DNA of 64,000 bases from Halichondria panicea (lineage: Eukaryota; Porifera; Demospongiae; Suberitida; Halichondriidae), in assembly GCF_963675165.1 (NCBI RefSeq), contig NC_087381.1, positions 3,162,001 to 3,226,000 of the forward strand, in the 5' to 3' direction. This document shows positions 34,220 to 57,372 of this stretch, one piece after another. Positions within the stretch are counted from its first letter, which is position 1. Each line of letters starts with the position of its first letter. Under the pieces are notes generated by a model. It searched no databases. It was not told the origin of the DNA and saw only the letters and a list, made by a program, of their open reading frames with translations. A program made the position numbers and the translations under genes.

Positions 34220-34490
34220 TTTGGAACCAGACCCAAGTATGGATCCGGAATGGGACTGTGTTGGCTCTGAACCGGACCCAAGCATGGATCTAGAATGGGA
34301 TTGTGTTGGCTCTGAACCAGACCCAAGCATGGATCCGGAATAGGACTGTGTTGGCTCTGAACCGGACCCAAGCATAGATCCAGAATGGGATTGTGTTGGC
34401 TCTGAACCAGACCCAAGCATGGATCCAGAATGGGACTGTGTTGGCTCTGAATCGGACCCAAGCATGGATCCAGTATGGGACTTTGGAGAC
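34220..34490 (-). repeat. Six-copy 15-residue coding repeat in USP-like gene
   Basis: In the minus-strand frame the unit SHSGSMLGSGSEPTQ recurs six times with small changes (SYSGS, SHSRS, SGSIL), as a 45-bp tandem repeat. It lies in the long disordered exon between the catalytic core and the C terminus. All copies stay in frame, unlike the sequence on either side. Confidence 0.88.
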
Positions 34491-36000
34491 ACAAGAGCAA
34501 CAGCAGAGGTAGATTCTTCATTTGAGATTTGTGTCGGAGAAGGGAGCAAAGGGCCAATGAATCTGGTTGGTCGCTCTTTAGGGGAAGCAACGTTCGAAGC
34601 CTGGATGGAACCAGCGAGTTGAATATCATCCCTGGAGTCTTCATCCATCTCGAGCAGTGACGACAAACTTGGAGGGACAACCAACTTCTTTTTGACTTTA
34701 TCTTTCTGACTTCTCTTCACTTTATACGGCTCCTTTATCTGTCTTGGAACAAACACCGGTTTATTCGATTCTAACGAAGTAGGCGTGGTCTTGCTGGGTG
34801 ACATGGGAATTGACGCTTTTTGTAGCAGAATGCTAAAGTTGTGCGTGATTTTTCCATTTGAAGACATCTTGGGAGGTGTAATGATCTTGGGGGACGGAGG
34901 GACAACTCCAGTCGGTTTCTTCTACAAAGGGTGTACCCGTTTTGTCGAGACCAATGGCCACCTTTTTAGGAGTGGACAAGAATTTAGGATCACTTCTCAC
35001 AGCTGTAGAAAGAGTTGAAGAAGTATAATACAGTATTTCATAATGTATATAGTACAAAATAAATATGCATAATTGTTTAGAAGTATAGACAAATAGACTT
35101 TAGGATACGTACGTGTACCGTGTACGTTACAAACCTTGTGACTTGGAAGACCCCCCACTGGGAGGGGCGTGATTCTCGTCCCTGATATAAAACAGGAGGT
35201 AGGCTTCTTGTTGCAAGACAGTCGACAAACTAGCCTGCAGGGAGACACAGAGAATGCTGAAGATTGCACATTATGTCTGTTGTATTAAATCTAAGCTGAT
35301 CTAAGCACACCATACATGTTGTAGCAGAGCTATACTAATTCTTTTTTTTTAATCGGACGTTTGCAATGAAAATTGTTATAGCAATGAAAGTTAGCTACAA
35401 AAAACCAGGCCCTACTGTATGTACGTTATAAATACAGCCCACGCTTTTTTCAGAAATAGACAATGTGGGCCTGAAATAAATTACTAATCTATAGTTTAAA
35501 GAGCTATTAAACGCATAAAGAAATCGAACGTTTGCAACACAAGTTATAAGTTAGCTACAAAAACAGGACAATTTGGGCCTAAAATAAATCGCTGATCTAA
35601 CCACAGTGTGAGACTATTCCCACATCTGCTGTATGTACCTGTGAGACTTGCGAGTCGTTCATGCAGTACCAGCAGTTGTTGGAGTTCCTCACGTAGCAGT
35701 AGTAGTGTCCCGAGTGACAGGAGAAGCCATAGTGAACCAGCACTGCGTACAGTCGGTACCACTCACTGGGGCCCTGAGGGGGTTACAACAACATGGTGAA
35801 TACTGATCATGCACGTACAGCATACTGTACAATGCTTGGTGGGAGCAACCGTTAGTAGGAATTGCAGTCTGAGTATTACACGTGCATACACTGCACACAG
35901 GTACGTAGGTATTGCCATAAGCTACAGATGTACGTAACTGTAACAGTGTACTACTATACTTATTATTGCCTGCTAACATACTGTACACGCACCAGTATAG

Positions 36001-36156
36001 AGCTACTATTACATTGCAAGCCAGCCTTGACAGCGTGTAGGAATGGTATGTACAGAGATCTACGTATTATCCCGGGAAGTTCCCACCATAATCACATGAT
36101 TGTGTAATTAAACACACCATTCCTATAAGGCTGGCTACCTTGCAATGTAATAGTGG
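36001..36156. mobile_element. Palindromic MITE in USP intron
   Basis: AGCTACTATTACATTGCAAG with CCAGCCTT..GGAATGGT, and at the other end ACCATTCC..AAGGCTGG with CTTGCAATGTAATAGTGGCT, form arms of about 50 bp. Target duplication was not resolved. Confidence 0.75.
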
Positions 36157-36621
36157 CTCTTATACAATACCTGTGTGCTGCTCATGAAAGGCCTCATGTT
36201 GATGTGCTCAGGGTAAGCCACCGTCTTGTTGATCTTGCCCCCGAACATGGAGTTGAAGTCAAACCTCTTCAGTTGCATCGTCAGCACGCGAGGAAGACGC
36301 TGGATTGTGAACCGTTTCTGAGCCTTGGTCATCTTCTTACAGCTGCACACACACACATAAATCAGGAAATTTAGGATAAGATAGAAACATTTTCAATCAG
36401 GCTAAAAATGAATGTGCAGTAATAATTTGTTAAGAAATTGCTTGAGCAGGTAAATACAGTACAGAACAAATACCGTCTTACTACAATGTTTTGCAAGTGA
36501 AAAACCTTTGGGAAAAAATCAGTAGAAATATTGACAACTTGGGTTCTAACTCAGAGGAGGTGCGAAGCACTTAACCTTTGCTCATTAGGTCTCTAATTGC
36601 CGTTGTGTTAATTGCATGCCA

Positions 36622-36687
36622 GTCTCATAAATTAGCCGCCCTTCCTAAGTGAGAGACCTAGGAAGGGCGGCTGATTTGTGAGACTAA
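36622..36687. repeat. Hairpin with 27-bp arms
   Basis: AGTCTCATAAATTAGCCGCCC...TTCCTA pairs with TAGGAA...GGGCGGCTGATTTGTGAGACT. A CAGAGGAGGTGCGAAG end lies 70 bp to the left, so this may be the interior of an older element. Confidence 0.7.
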
Positions 36688-38409
36688 CCAACAAGCTGAA
36701 AGACATCATGCAAGACAGCCTGGAGCAAAGAGCTTGCCATCAATAGAATCATGTCAGGGAACACTCCAAAACAACCAGCTATAAGAAGCCATCATCTATG
36801 ATTAAAAGAAGTTATATCCAGGACCATGCATGTACCACAGCAGAAGAGCCTGAGGCCTCCTTTTACAATGTATATACGTATAAAGTGGACCGTACATGCA
36901 TGCTACATGCAACAAAGGCCAGCGATTGAGAAGCCTGGCCAAAATCTCATCCGCCCTGTGTTTGACTGTGGGAGGGAGCAGCTCAATACTTGACTGAAAG
37001 TGGTCGTCATTCTCTGTTTTACGTTTTAATAATCCATTCTCGTTCACACAGTTAATGTGCATGTGACGCTCATTCATCTCCAAAATGATCTTGTTGTTGC
37101 CAAACCAGTTCAAGATACGACAAGAAATGAAGATTTTGATGAGCTCGAGCATTCTTCCTCATTAGTATTCTCACCTGAGTTTGCCAATGTGGTCAATATC
37201 GATGGATTGAAAATTAAAGACGGCAAGGTGTTTGTTATTTGGAAGTGGCAGGTGTTACATCCACAAGACAAGACGGTAATAATAGTGAGGGGAATTGCTG
37301 TTTGTTTTCGGCCAACGGAACCCCGGACTATTCAGACGCAGAGTCTGAAACAGTCACACACCATACCTTTCAAGGTGATCGGATGTATTAAGGAAAAACT
37401 ATATCCATGCAGAAGTACTCTGAAAAGCAAGTGTACTTATTGACGAAGGTGTACCTATACCGGATCATCGTGTAGCCATACACAAGAACCCGTACAGAGG
37501 TATTTGCGATCTTACTTTTGCGAAGTTCGCATACTTATGGTTGTTTGATGTTCGCAAAACATTGTTGCACGTAATAGGATAATAGTGTGTCTCCTCGCTG
37601 CACTATGGACATGCGTAGGAGTTGTCTCCCTCCAGGAGGTCTGGTTTGATGGAGCGGTGGAGAGCTTTGGAGAGGGCCGTGCAGTTCTTGATGTCCAGAC
37701 TCATGTCCAGGAGGGGGTCATACGTGTTGGATGTACGCTGGCACTCGAGGCACTTCACTACAAGGGGGGGATGAGAATGTATAATAAGGTACAAATTTGC
37801 TGCCCAATTAATCCTAGTAAAAGCCGTTATATATAAATGTACTGAACTATACATAGGGCAAAAGGGATCGAGTCAAGATTCATCTACTATAATTATGAGT
37901 GTGTACGTGCCTGTAAGTACATTGATAGCAATCTTGAATGGCATGCACGCGCGTGCATATAACAAGTAAAGATAAAAGACAAAAAGTTCTGACTGACTTC
38001 TCGCCTTAATTAATTCCCTCACCTTGACTTCTGTGATAGCCGCTAAAGATCTGGTGGATGACAGTGGTTGCCTTGGAGTGGGGGTCCAGCTTAGTCGGGT
38101 AACCATGGAGACAACTCCTCTGCAGTCCATCGATGAAATAGCGCAGAAACTCGTGAGCATCTTCTTGTCTTCCGAGTCTAAAGTGCCTCGCGATGGCTAC
38201 AAAAAAGAAGAAAAGGAGTCATGTTAGTAGAACAGTGCCTGAGCAGGCAAAGCAAATAATTTATGCGTCCATTTTGAATTATTAAAATAGGCAAGTTCAC
38301 CTCTGAGGTGATGCACAATGGAGACTGGTTTGACACAGTTGGCAGTGATCGAGCACTTGACCACAGTGCTTCTGGAACTCACACATTGTGCAGAGTCCCG
38401 AGAGACCAC

Positions 38410-39210
<801 letters not shown>

Positions 39211-41578
39211 ACCTAAACATTATGAAATCTGTATACAAGAAGAATATAACCTTCTCCTAGAATACGAATTCCTGTCTGATAAAGGTAAGTAAAAGAAGTG
39301 TAACAATTGATGACATGGCATTAATTAATTCCAACACAAGTAGGCTGGTTTGTATCTGTCACTGCATGCAACAATTTTTTTAGGCCAACTTGATGAAAGT
39401 CACAGTATTTCACTTGACGTTATAAGTGAAAGCACTTATGTTATGGATCGTTTCCTTGAAGAGCCTGATGACGTGCCCAGTGGATTGTTACCTGCTCCAG
39501 AGGTAGGTATTTTTTTCGGAGTCCCCTATAGTTTTTTTTAGTGATGGGATTATTGCAGGTTGATTTTATGGTTGATTACAAGTTCATGAAAATTGGTCTA
39601 TAAAACAAGTATAGTGAATTGGACATAGGAACGTATGACACTCTTCCTCCATTGATAAAAGATGCATCATCTAGGCTTCATTCAGCAGTGTTTAATGGAG
39701 AAGTTACCAAAGTGCGTTTGCTTGTTGAGGTCTTCAAATGCAGTCCTCATACTGTTAATAAAGTAGGTCTTACTGCTTCACACACAGCAGCTGTTAGCGG
39801 CAACCTAAGTCTGTTGGAATACTTTTTGGAAGATAGATTGGTTTTTGCAGGAATTCAATCCCACACCAACTTGTCTTTACTTCATGTTGCTGCTTACAAT
39901 GGTCACCAGATGTTAGTTAAGTACCTTGTTAAGGATCATCAAATGGATCCGCTTCTGTTAGACAAGTGGCTGAATTCTCCATTGCATGAAGCCTGTCTTA
40001 ATGGTGATCTTGAGACCGTGAAGTATTTGGTGAATGAAATTAAAGAGAGTCAACCTTTTTACATCAATCAGAAAACAAGCAATGGGCTTACTTTTATGCA
40101 TTGCGCTGCAATTTCTGGAATTGCAAAGCTAATGGAATATCTTCTAAAGGCTTCGTATGAAAGCCCTCTTATAGTTCATATTGGAGATAAGGTATAGTCT
40201 GTATAATATATATTTTTATAGTGTATAATAATAATAATTATTACAGTATGGAATGACAGCTCTCATGATTGCATCCTATTATGGATACGAAGACATTGTT
40301 GAGCTACTGACGTCAACGGAGTTCACCCCTCAGGACTCAGAAGCTTTGAACATGAAAGATAATGTGAGTTTAGAGGATCATTTGATTATATGCATGCTTT
40401 TGACATAATACACTGGTAAAATGAGTCTGTCACGCATTAGCGTGAAAACCATGTACATGGACATCATTTTTAAATAACCATGATTGTGGTAAGACAGTGC
40501 ATGTGTATATACAAATGTACTTTGGCAGTATATGAGTCTGTATGATATACATGCGAATGGCAAGCTTATATAGGTGCATGATTATAGGTGCATGGTTATA
40601 GGTGTATGGTTATAATTATTATGTTTTTATCAAATCAGTTTGGTGAGTCAGTTCTATTGAAAGCCTGCTTACAAGGACAGCAAAAGGTGGTTGAAGTGTT
40701 GGTTAAATCGAAATGTGATGTCAATACACAAAATATGGTGAGTTTTTGTATAGCTTCATAACAAATGAATCTCATATCACAATGCATGCACTGACCATGC
40801 ATGCATTACAGAATGGTGAGACTACATTAATAGTGGCTGCTCAGAATGGTGACCTGGGGATAGTTGAAATATTGATAGACGCTGATGCTTCTGTAAATCA
40901 ACAAAGAAACGTTAGTTAGAACAATAAGTATGCATGCATGAATTAAAATCAGTCTTTCATTCATTCAGGATGGTTCGAGTGCATTGTATATAGCAGCTCA
41001 GAATGGTCATATAAGGATAGTGGAGGCCTTGATTGCAGCAAATACCAATATTAATTTGGAAAATAAAGTAAGCTAGGACATGCATGTAAGATAAAACAAT
41101 TAATAAGAACGCCATAATTTAATATGTCTACAATTGATTTAATTGCTCTTTGTACAATGCGCATGTGTCATGATGCAGGCAAAGTCTACAGCACTACATC
41201 GAGCTGCTAATAACGGACATGACGAGATAGTGAGAGTGCTCTTGGATGCAGGTGCTAGAGTTAATGTTAAGAGTGAGGTCAGATTGTTTTGTTGTGCTTT
41301 AATTCCCTGCCGGATAAAAGTTATCTCCTGTAGTCTGCTACAACTCCGCTAATGTCAGCAGCAATAAATGGGCACACAAACATTGTTGAGCAGCTTCTAT
41401 TAAAAGGAGCTGACAGGTCAATTCAAAACAAGGTAACGCAATAACATAATTATTTGTTCTGGTGTCATGCAACTTATTTTAATACCTGCAGTATCCTGAA
41501 GGCTTTAATACTGCTTACGATCTGGCTGTAATACGTGGACATGTGAAAGTATGTGAAGTGCTTCGTCGGTATCCATAA
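39211..41578 (+). CDS. Ankyrin-repeat protein (N terminus unresolved)
   Basis: Exons: 39211-39284, 39384-39502, 39610-40191, 40247-40363, 40639-40737, 40812-40910, 40969-41067, 41179-41277, 41334-41432, 41492-41578. About 490 residues are visible; a 5' exon with the start codon is missing. The first two exons are non-repeat sequence, followed by roughly ten ankyrin repeats with the usual consensus (TALHRAANNGHDEIVRVLLDAGARVN, TPLMSAAINGHTNIVEQLLLKGAD shown here as families of residues). Five consecutive repeats are each one 99-bp, phase-0 exon, while the earlier four to five repeats are fused in one 582-bp exon. The acceptor before 39610 (AACAAG|TATAGT) is weak. Ankyrin repeats are protein-binding scaffolds; partner and location are unknown. 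The protein ends with VCEVLRRYP after the last repeat and shows no extra domain. Confidence 0.85.
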
Positions 41579-42205
41579 ATATAATATTGTTTGTCTATTT
41601 GTTTTTACGTTCTATGAGCTAACTATATTCAGATACAGTCATTCTTAGTAACAGCACATTGCAATCGTATATATAATTATAATGACTCGGAGAGGAAGAA
41701 AGTGATGATAAACCCATGCATGCATGCATGCACATAATTACAACAGCACAAGTATACATGCATGCATGCATTGTAAAGGTTGAGGAGTGGAATGTAAAGA
41801 AATACTTAAAGGTATTAGCTTACGAATTGATATTCCGAGAATGCACCCTTTATATTCAGTTATACCACTGAGAATTCAAAACGCCTGGCCCCCATGCAGA
41901 CGTTGCGTACAAAAATGAAATTCGATATTTTAAGCGTGATTTAAAAATTAATGTATTAGAGCGCTGACAACCATTAGATGGTGGGAGCGAAGGAAGTTCC
42001 AAATGGTAAGGCTAAAAAAAGCTGTTTGCAAGTTGTTGAAAAAGGGTTTGATTGTGGGAGTGGCCTCCAGACGGGTGGTGCAGTTATAGACTGATAATTA
42101 TACTGATTCAAATAATTTGGGCTTGGCTGAGAGCTAAATGTTGAATGGAGTGCAGTAATTAAATCACGTTAGCTCCTGGTAACTCGTTATGCATGCACGC
42201 AAGCT

Positions 42206-42428
42206 GTATATAGTTTTGTCCTACAGGGGATCGATACAACACCATGCATGCATGGCCAGTCCCAATTAGCTTTGCATGGGACAAATTAAATCATTAATTG
42301 TTGTCTTTAATTTGTCCCATGCAAAGTTAATTGATTTATCCCATGCAAAGTTAATTGATTTATCCCATGCAAAGTTAATTGGGACTGGCCATGCATGGTG
42401 TTGTGTCGATCCCCTGTAGGACAAAACT
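42206..42428. mobile_element. Foldback element with internal triplicated 27-bp unit
   Basis: TAGTTTTGTCCTACAGGGGAT at the left pairs with ATCCCCTGTAGGACAAAACTA at the right; the arms extend about 75 bp. The right arm carries CCCATGCAAAGTTAATTG(ATTTAT) three times, where the left arm has one copy. Confidence 0.82.
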
Positions 42429-42559
42429 ATACTCAGGTAGGTTAAGGCAGCTTTTTAGCAAAACAGCATTAAATTGAAGATGAAGTGTACTGTATACAAC
42501 TCAGATTTATTGTATAATATCTTGACAATAGTACCTTTTTCACCCAAAATGTATTGTGG

Positions 42560-43110
42560 ACATAAATACCATTAATTTGATAACACTATTACCATGGTTA
42601 CTATCTTGTTGTGTGCGTTAGCTGTTACCAAAAATGACTGACCTTAACTAACATTTTAGAAATGCAGCCTCCAATATAGCCTCGGTCCCAGGCCGATTTT
42701 TCTTTAATAGAACGAAGCGTTCAATTGGAGACGGATCGGCCTGGGGTCGAGGCTACCTCCAATACTACTTTATACAAAGCAATATTACTACCAAAAGAAA
42801 GCTATTGGTGATATCTAATAGAAAAAAGGTTAGTATTTGGTATGAGGTCATTCTAGCTCAGATTACAGTAACTTAATTGATAAAAATGCTGAAAAATGGA
42901 GAAAATTAATCATTCATATGCATACTGTACAAAATACATGAAAGCAGCCCTAAATACTAGCATTGTACTATAGTAAGAGCTTTCTTTTGATACTAAGATG
43001 GGGTCATGAAATTGTGTATTGGAGGCTGCATTCTGAAAAGAGTTGTTTAAAATAAATGGTCACAGGTAACGCACACAACATGCCAGTAACCATGGCAACA
43101 ATGTTATCAC
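42560..43110. mobile_element. Older inverted-repeat element hosting a MITE
   Basis: ATTACCATGGTTACTATCTTG, TGTGTGCGTTA and ATGCAGCCTCCAATA on the left pair with TATTGGAGGCTGCAT, TAACGCACACA and CCAGTAACCATGG on the right, with further diverged pairing inside. The 79-bp MITE sits exactly in its CCTCCAATA. The outer limits are approximate. Confidence 0.65.
42677..42755. mobile_element. 79-bp TAGCCTCG MITE with 9-bp duplication
   Basis: TAGCCTCGGTCCCAGGCCGA and TCGGCCTGGGGTCGAGGCTA ends, with the interior TTTAATAGAACGAAGCGTTC. CCTCCAATA flanks both ends (42668-42676 and 42756-42764). Both halves match the two termini of the RecQ-carrying element at 14414-15212 almost base for base. Confidence 0.95.
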
Positions 43111-43570
43111 TTTCTACGTATAAGATATAATTCAAGAGCAAGAACATGCATTGATGATGCCATTTCACAATGACAAGGCACTTCATTAATCATACTATTT
43201 ATGGCACTGATCTTAATAATTATGCCTTAACCTACCTGAGTACAACTTGCGTGGATCTATAAATTATTGTGCTAGTCTACTTTGATTGGAATCAGATCAC
43301 CAAAACAAATCTATAAACATAGTAAATAATTATTATAGCCAACAGTACAAATAATCATCAGCAGACAAACACAATATTTCATGATAACTATACTCTCAGG
43401 TGTAAAAAAATAAACATCACAAAAAAATATCTGTTCACCGACTGCCAATTAAGTTATACATTGTAAAAGAGAGAGGGATACTAGGTTCTAGTGTATATAT
43501 ATATATATATAAGTGCATAAAACACAGAAAAAACACACAACACACATAGATCTACATTCAAAAGGCATGT

Positions 43571-55488
<11,918 letters not shown>

Positions 55489-55730
55489 TCTTTCATTAAT
55501 GAGTTAGAAAGAAATGTAAGGAAAATTTACACTGTTTACAAACAAGCTATGTACAAGCTTCCTACGAGCTTGGTGGTTTTGGGCTTGTAAAACTGTTGTA
55601 GCTGACGAGCTTATCTAGATCACGTGCAAAACGACCACAATGTGTGACATTCATGCGGTAACAAAAAACTTTGTTTGCCAACGTGGCAAGCCTCGGTACG
55701 CGGTCAAATCATAAGGATCTATTTACCAAG
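55489..55730. promoter_or_regulatory. Shared divergent promoter region (242 bp)
   Basis: The FES/FER-like ATG (55486-55488, minus) and the TMED ATG (55731, plus) are only 242 bp apart, head to head. No TATA box is obvious on either side. A bidirectional promoter is inferred from spacing alone. An upstream in-frame ATG at 55671 would extend TMED by 20 residues ahead of its signal peptide and is not favoured. Confidence 0.6.
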
Positions 55731-56564
55731 ATGGCTAGTTTTAAGAGCCTTCTAAGACACACTACTGCTATGATATGGTCTATTCTAGTACTAGTTTTAA
55801 TGCTCAGTTTCCTTGAAGTTCAAGCTGCAGAGCTGACGTTTGAACTACCCGACCGAGCTAAGATGTGCTTCTATGAAGAGATCCAGAGCGGCACAGCATG
55901 TGCACTAGAATATCAAGTAAGTACTACATGTAGAGACCGTGTGCATACAGTAATACCTAACTAGCTATGACATGTGCGACAGTACGGTACACACGTAGAT
56001 CTATTCTATTTAATGCTCTCTATACGAATATAATTATTATACAACGTTAGTGCACAGTACAATAGTATATCTGAGTGTCCTGAATGTCTGCAGGTGATTT
56101 CAGGGGGGAATTACGATGTAGATGCCGTATTATATGGCCCGAATGAGAAAATTCTCTACCAAGCACAACGAAAACAATACGACTCCGTTGACTTCACAGC
56201 TGACGTTGCCGGTGAATACTACTTCTGTTTCAGTAACGAATTCTCAAGTTTCACTCACAAGCTGGTATATTTTGACATAATGGTAGGAGAAGAGCCGCCA
56301 CTAACTGAAGAAATGGGAAGACATCACACGGCACTCACACAACTTGAGATGTCGACGGTACGGATTCACGAAGGGTTAAAAATAGTCCGAGATTATCAGA
56401 CCCATCATCGATTAAGGGAGATGGCCGGACGAGATATGGCGGAGTTCTTGGGAGAGAGAGTTCAATACTGGTCGTTAGGAGAGACTGGTGTTTTTGTGTT
56501 CATAGGTCTTACAACAATTTTTATTCTTAGGAGGTTTTTCGCGGATAAGAGAAGTGCAATTTAA
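55731..56564 (+). CDS. p24 family cargo receptor, TMED3/TMED7-like, 2 exons
   Basis: Exons 55731-55916 and 56094-56564; 218 residues. The signal peptide IWSILVLVLMLSFLEVQAA is followed by a GOLD domain (ELTFELPDRAKMCFYEEI, EYYFCFSNEFSSFTHKLVYFD), with the two disulphide cysteines of the family. A coiled coil (LTQLEMSTVRIHEGLKIVRD, YQTHHRLREMAGRDMAE), a single transmembrane helix (VFVFIGLTTIFILRRF) and a short cytosolic tail FFADKRSAI complete it. The gamma subfamily (TMED3/7) is the best match from ITFELPD, FCFSNEFS.FTHK and DYQTH.RLRE. p24 proteins cycle between ER and Golgi in COPI/COPII vesicles; the FF motif is the usual coat-binding signal. The first ATG before the signal peptide was taken as start. 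Confidence 0.95.
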
Positions 56565-57372
56565 TCATAGTTAGTTTATAGCTAGTAGGTTATTGATATT
56601 ATTATTGTTATATTCACACGGAAAATAATCACCCCAGTGTGTCATGCATTCATTAGTGTAAATGTATACTTTAATTATACATCGACTTCTACGTACGTAC
56701 TTCTTCATAATTAAGTTAGGGTTAGGTATACGAATATACGTACATGTATGGCGTAACGTTGTGTACATGTACATATAGTTCTAAAAGTTATATTTAAATT
56801 TTATAAGTGAGCTCGAGTATTGATTTATATATAATATAGGCCTGTATATACAATTACATGCGGGTCCACTCCCCCCATGCATGCAGATCGAGAGCTATAT
56901 AGCTAGTACCTATCTCCCGATCCTATAATTATATTATGTTACGTAAGCAGTTTGCCCATAATTAACACTACAATCACATAATTTGTATAAACTCTTTATG
57001 ACAGTTTCAATAACTGCAGCAGCAAAAACGACATCATAATCAATTTATTATTGCATGTAAGAAGATAAATAAGTAATCAACAGGTGTTTGACTGTACAAC
57101 ATAATGACTGCTAGTGTACTGAATAGCACAAACAGTGAATGCAGAAAGTGGCCAGGTGCATGCCGGACACAAATGATATAGCCACCAGAAAACACAAACT
57201 CTGAGTGCTTGCCCAGTCTTTCTGCTTGAAACAAAATAATGGTGCCTGCTTACTGAACCCTGCTTACTGAACAAAACAACAGCGTAAAGGGGGTGCTTGA
57301 CTACATAAAAGCCAGTAATAATTACACAAAATACTGTAACCTATAATTATCGTCGAGTAAGTTAAGAGTCCA
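56565..57372. other. Convergent 3' region of TMED and RBPMS-like genes
   Basis: No coding sequence. On the minus strand an AATAAA (plus TTTATT) at 57044-57049 is a plausible polyadenylation signal for the RBPMS-like gene about 325 bp past its stop. The rest is AT-rich with CATGTACATG runs. Confidence 0.45.

Larger units (their letters stand above)
31065..38409 (-). pseudogene. USP36/USP42-like ubiquitin hydrolase, frame-disrupted and N-terminally incomplete
   Basis: Exons, 5' to 3': 38301-38409, 38023-38196, 37604-37757, 36171-36342, 35639-35773, 35135-35234, 33360-35002, 33119-33226, 32453-32556, 31065-31241. USP catalytic-core matches are strong: [57 protein letters not shown], and the catalytic-His box [12 protein letters not shown] with WYCMNDSQV, then QQEAYLLFYIRD. 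The C terminus WDEELDRGKVKKVKMR is diagnostic of USP36/42, nucleolar histone and rRNA-factory deubiquitinases. The Cys-box exon (GNTCFLN-type) is not present upstream in the window. Frame breaks: one in exon 38301-38409 (between CTMCEFQKH and CVKPVSIVHHLR), and in the long exon near 34922 and 34030, a TGA near 33847 (KKNKKK*YRKR), and two or more shifts at 33430-33590. All splice sites remain intact. Either a decaying gene or local sequence errors; other genes here show none. The His-rich C terminus (HKHHKPHKPTHKPHK) is unusual. Confidence 0.75.
41579..43570. other. Intergenic with nested foldback elements
   Basis: No gene seen between the ankyrin gene and the 3' end of the FES/FER-like gene. 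It contains a foldback at 42206-42428, an older inverted-repeat element at about 42560-43110, the 79-bp MITE inserted in that element (42677-42755) and a short AT repeat near 43494-43511. Confidence 0.6.
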
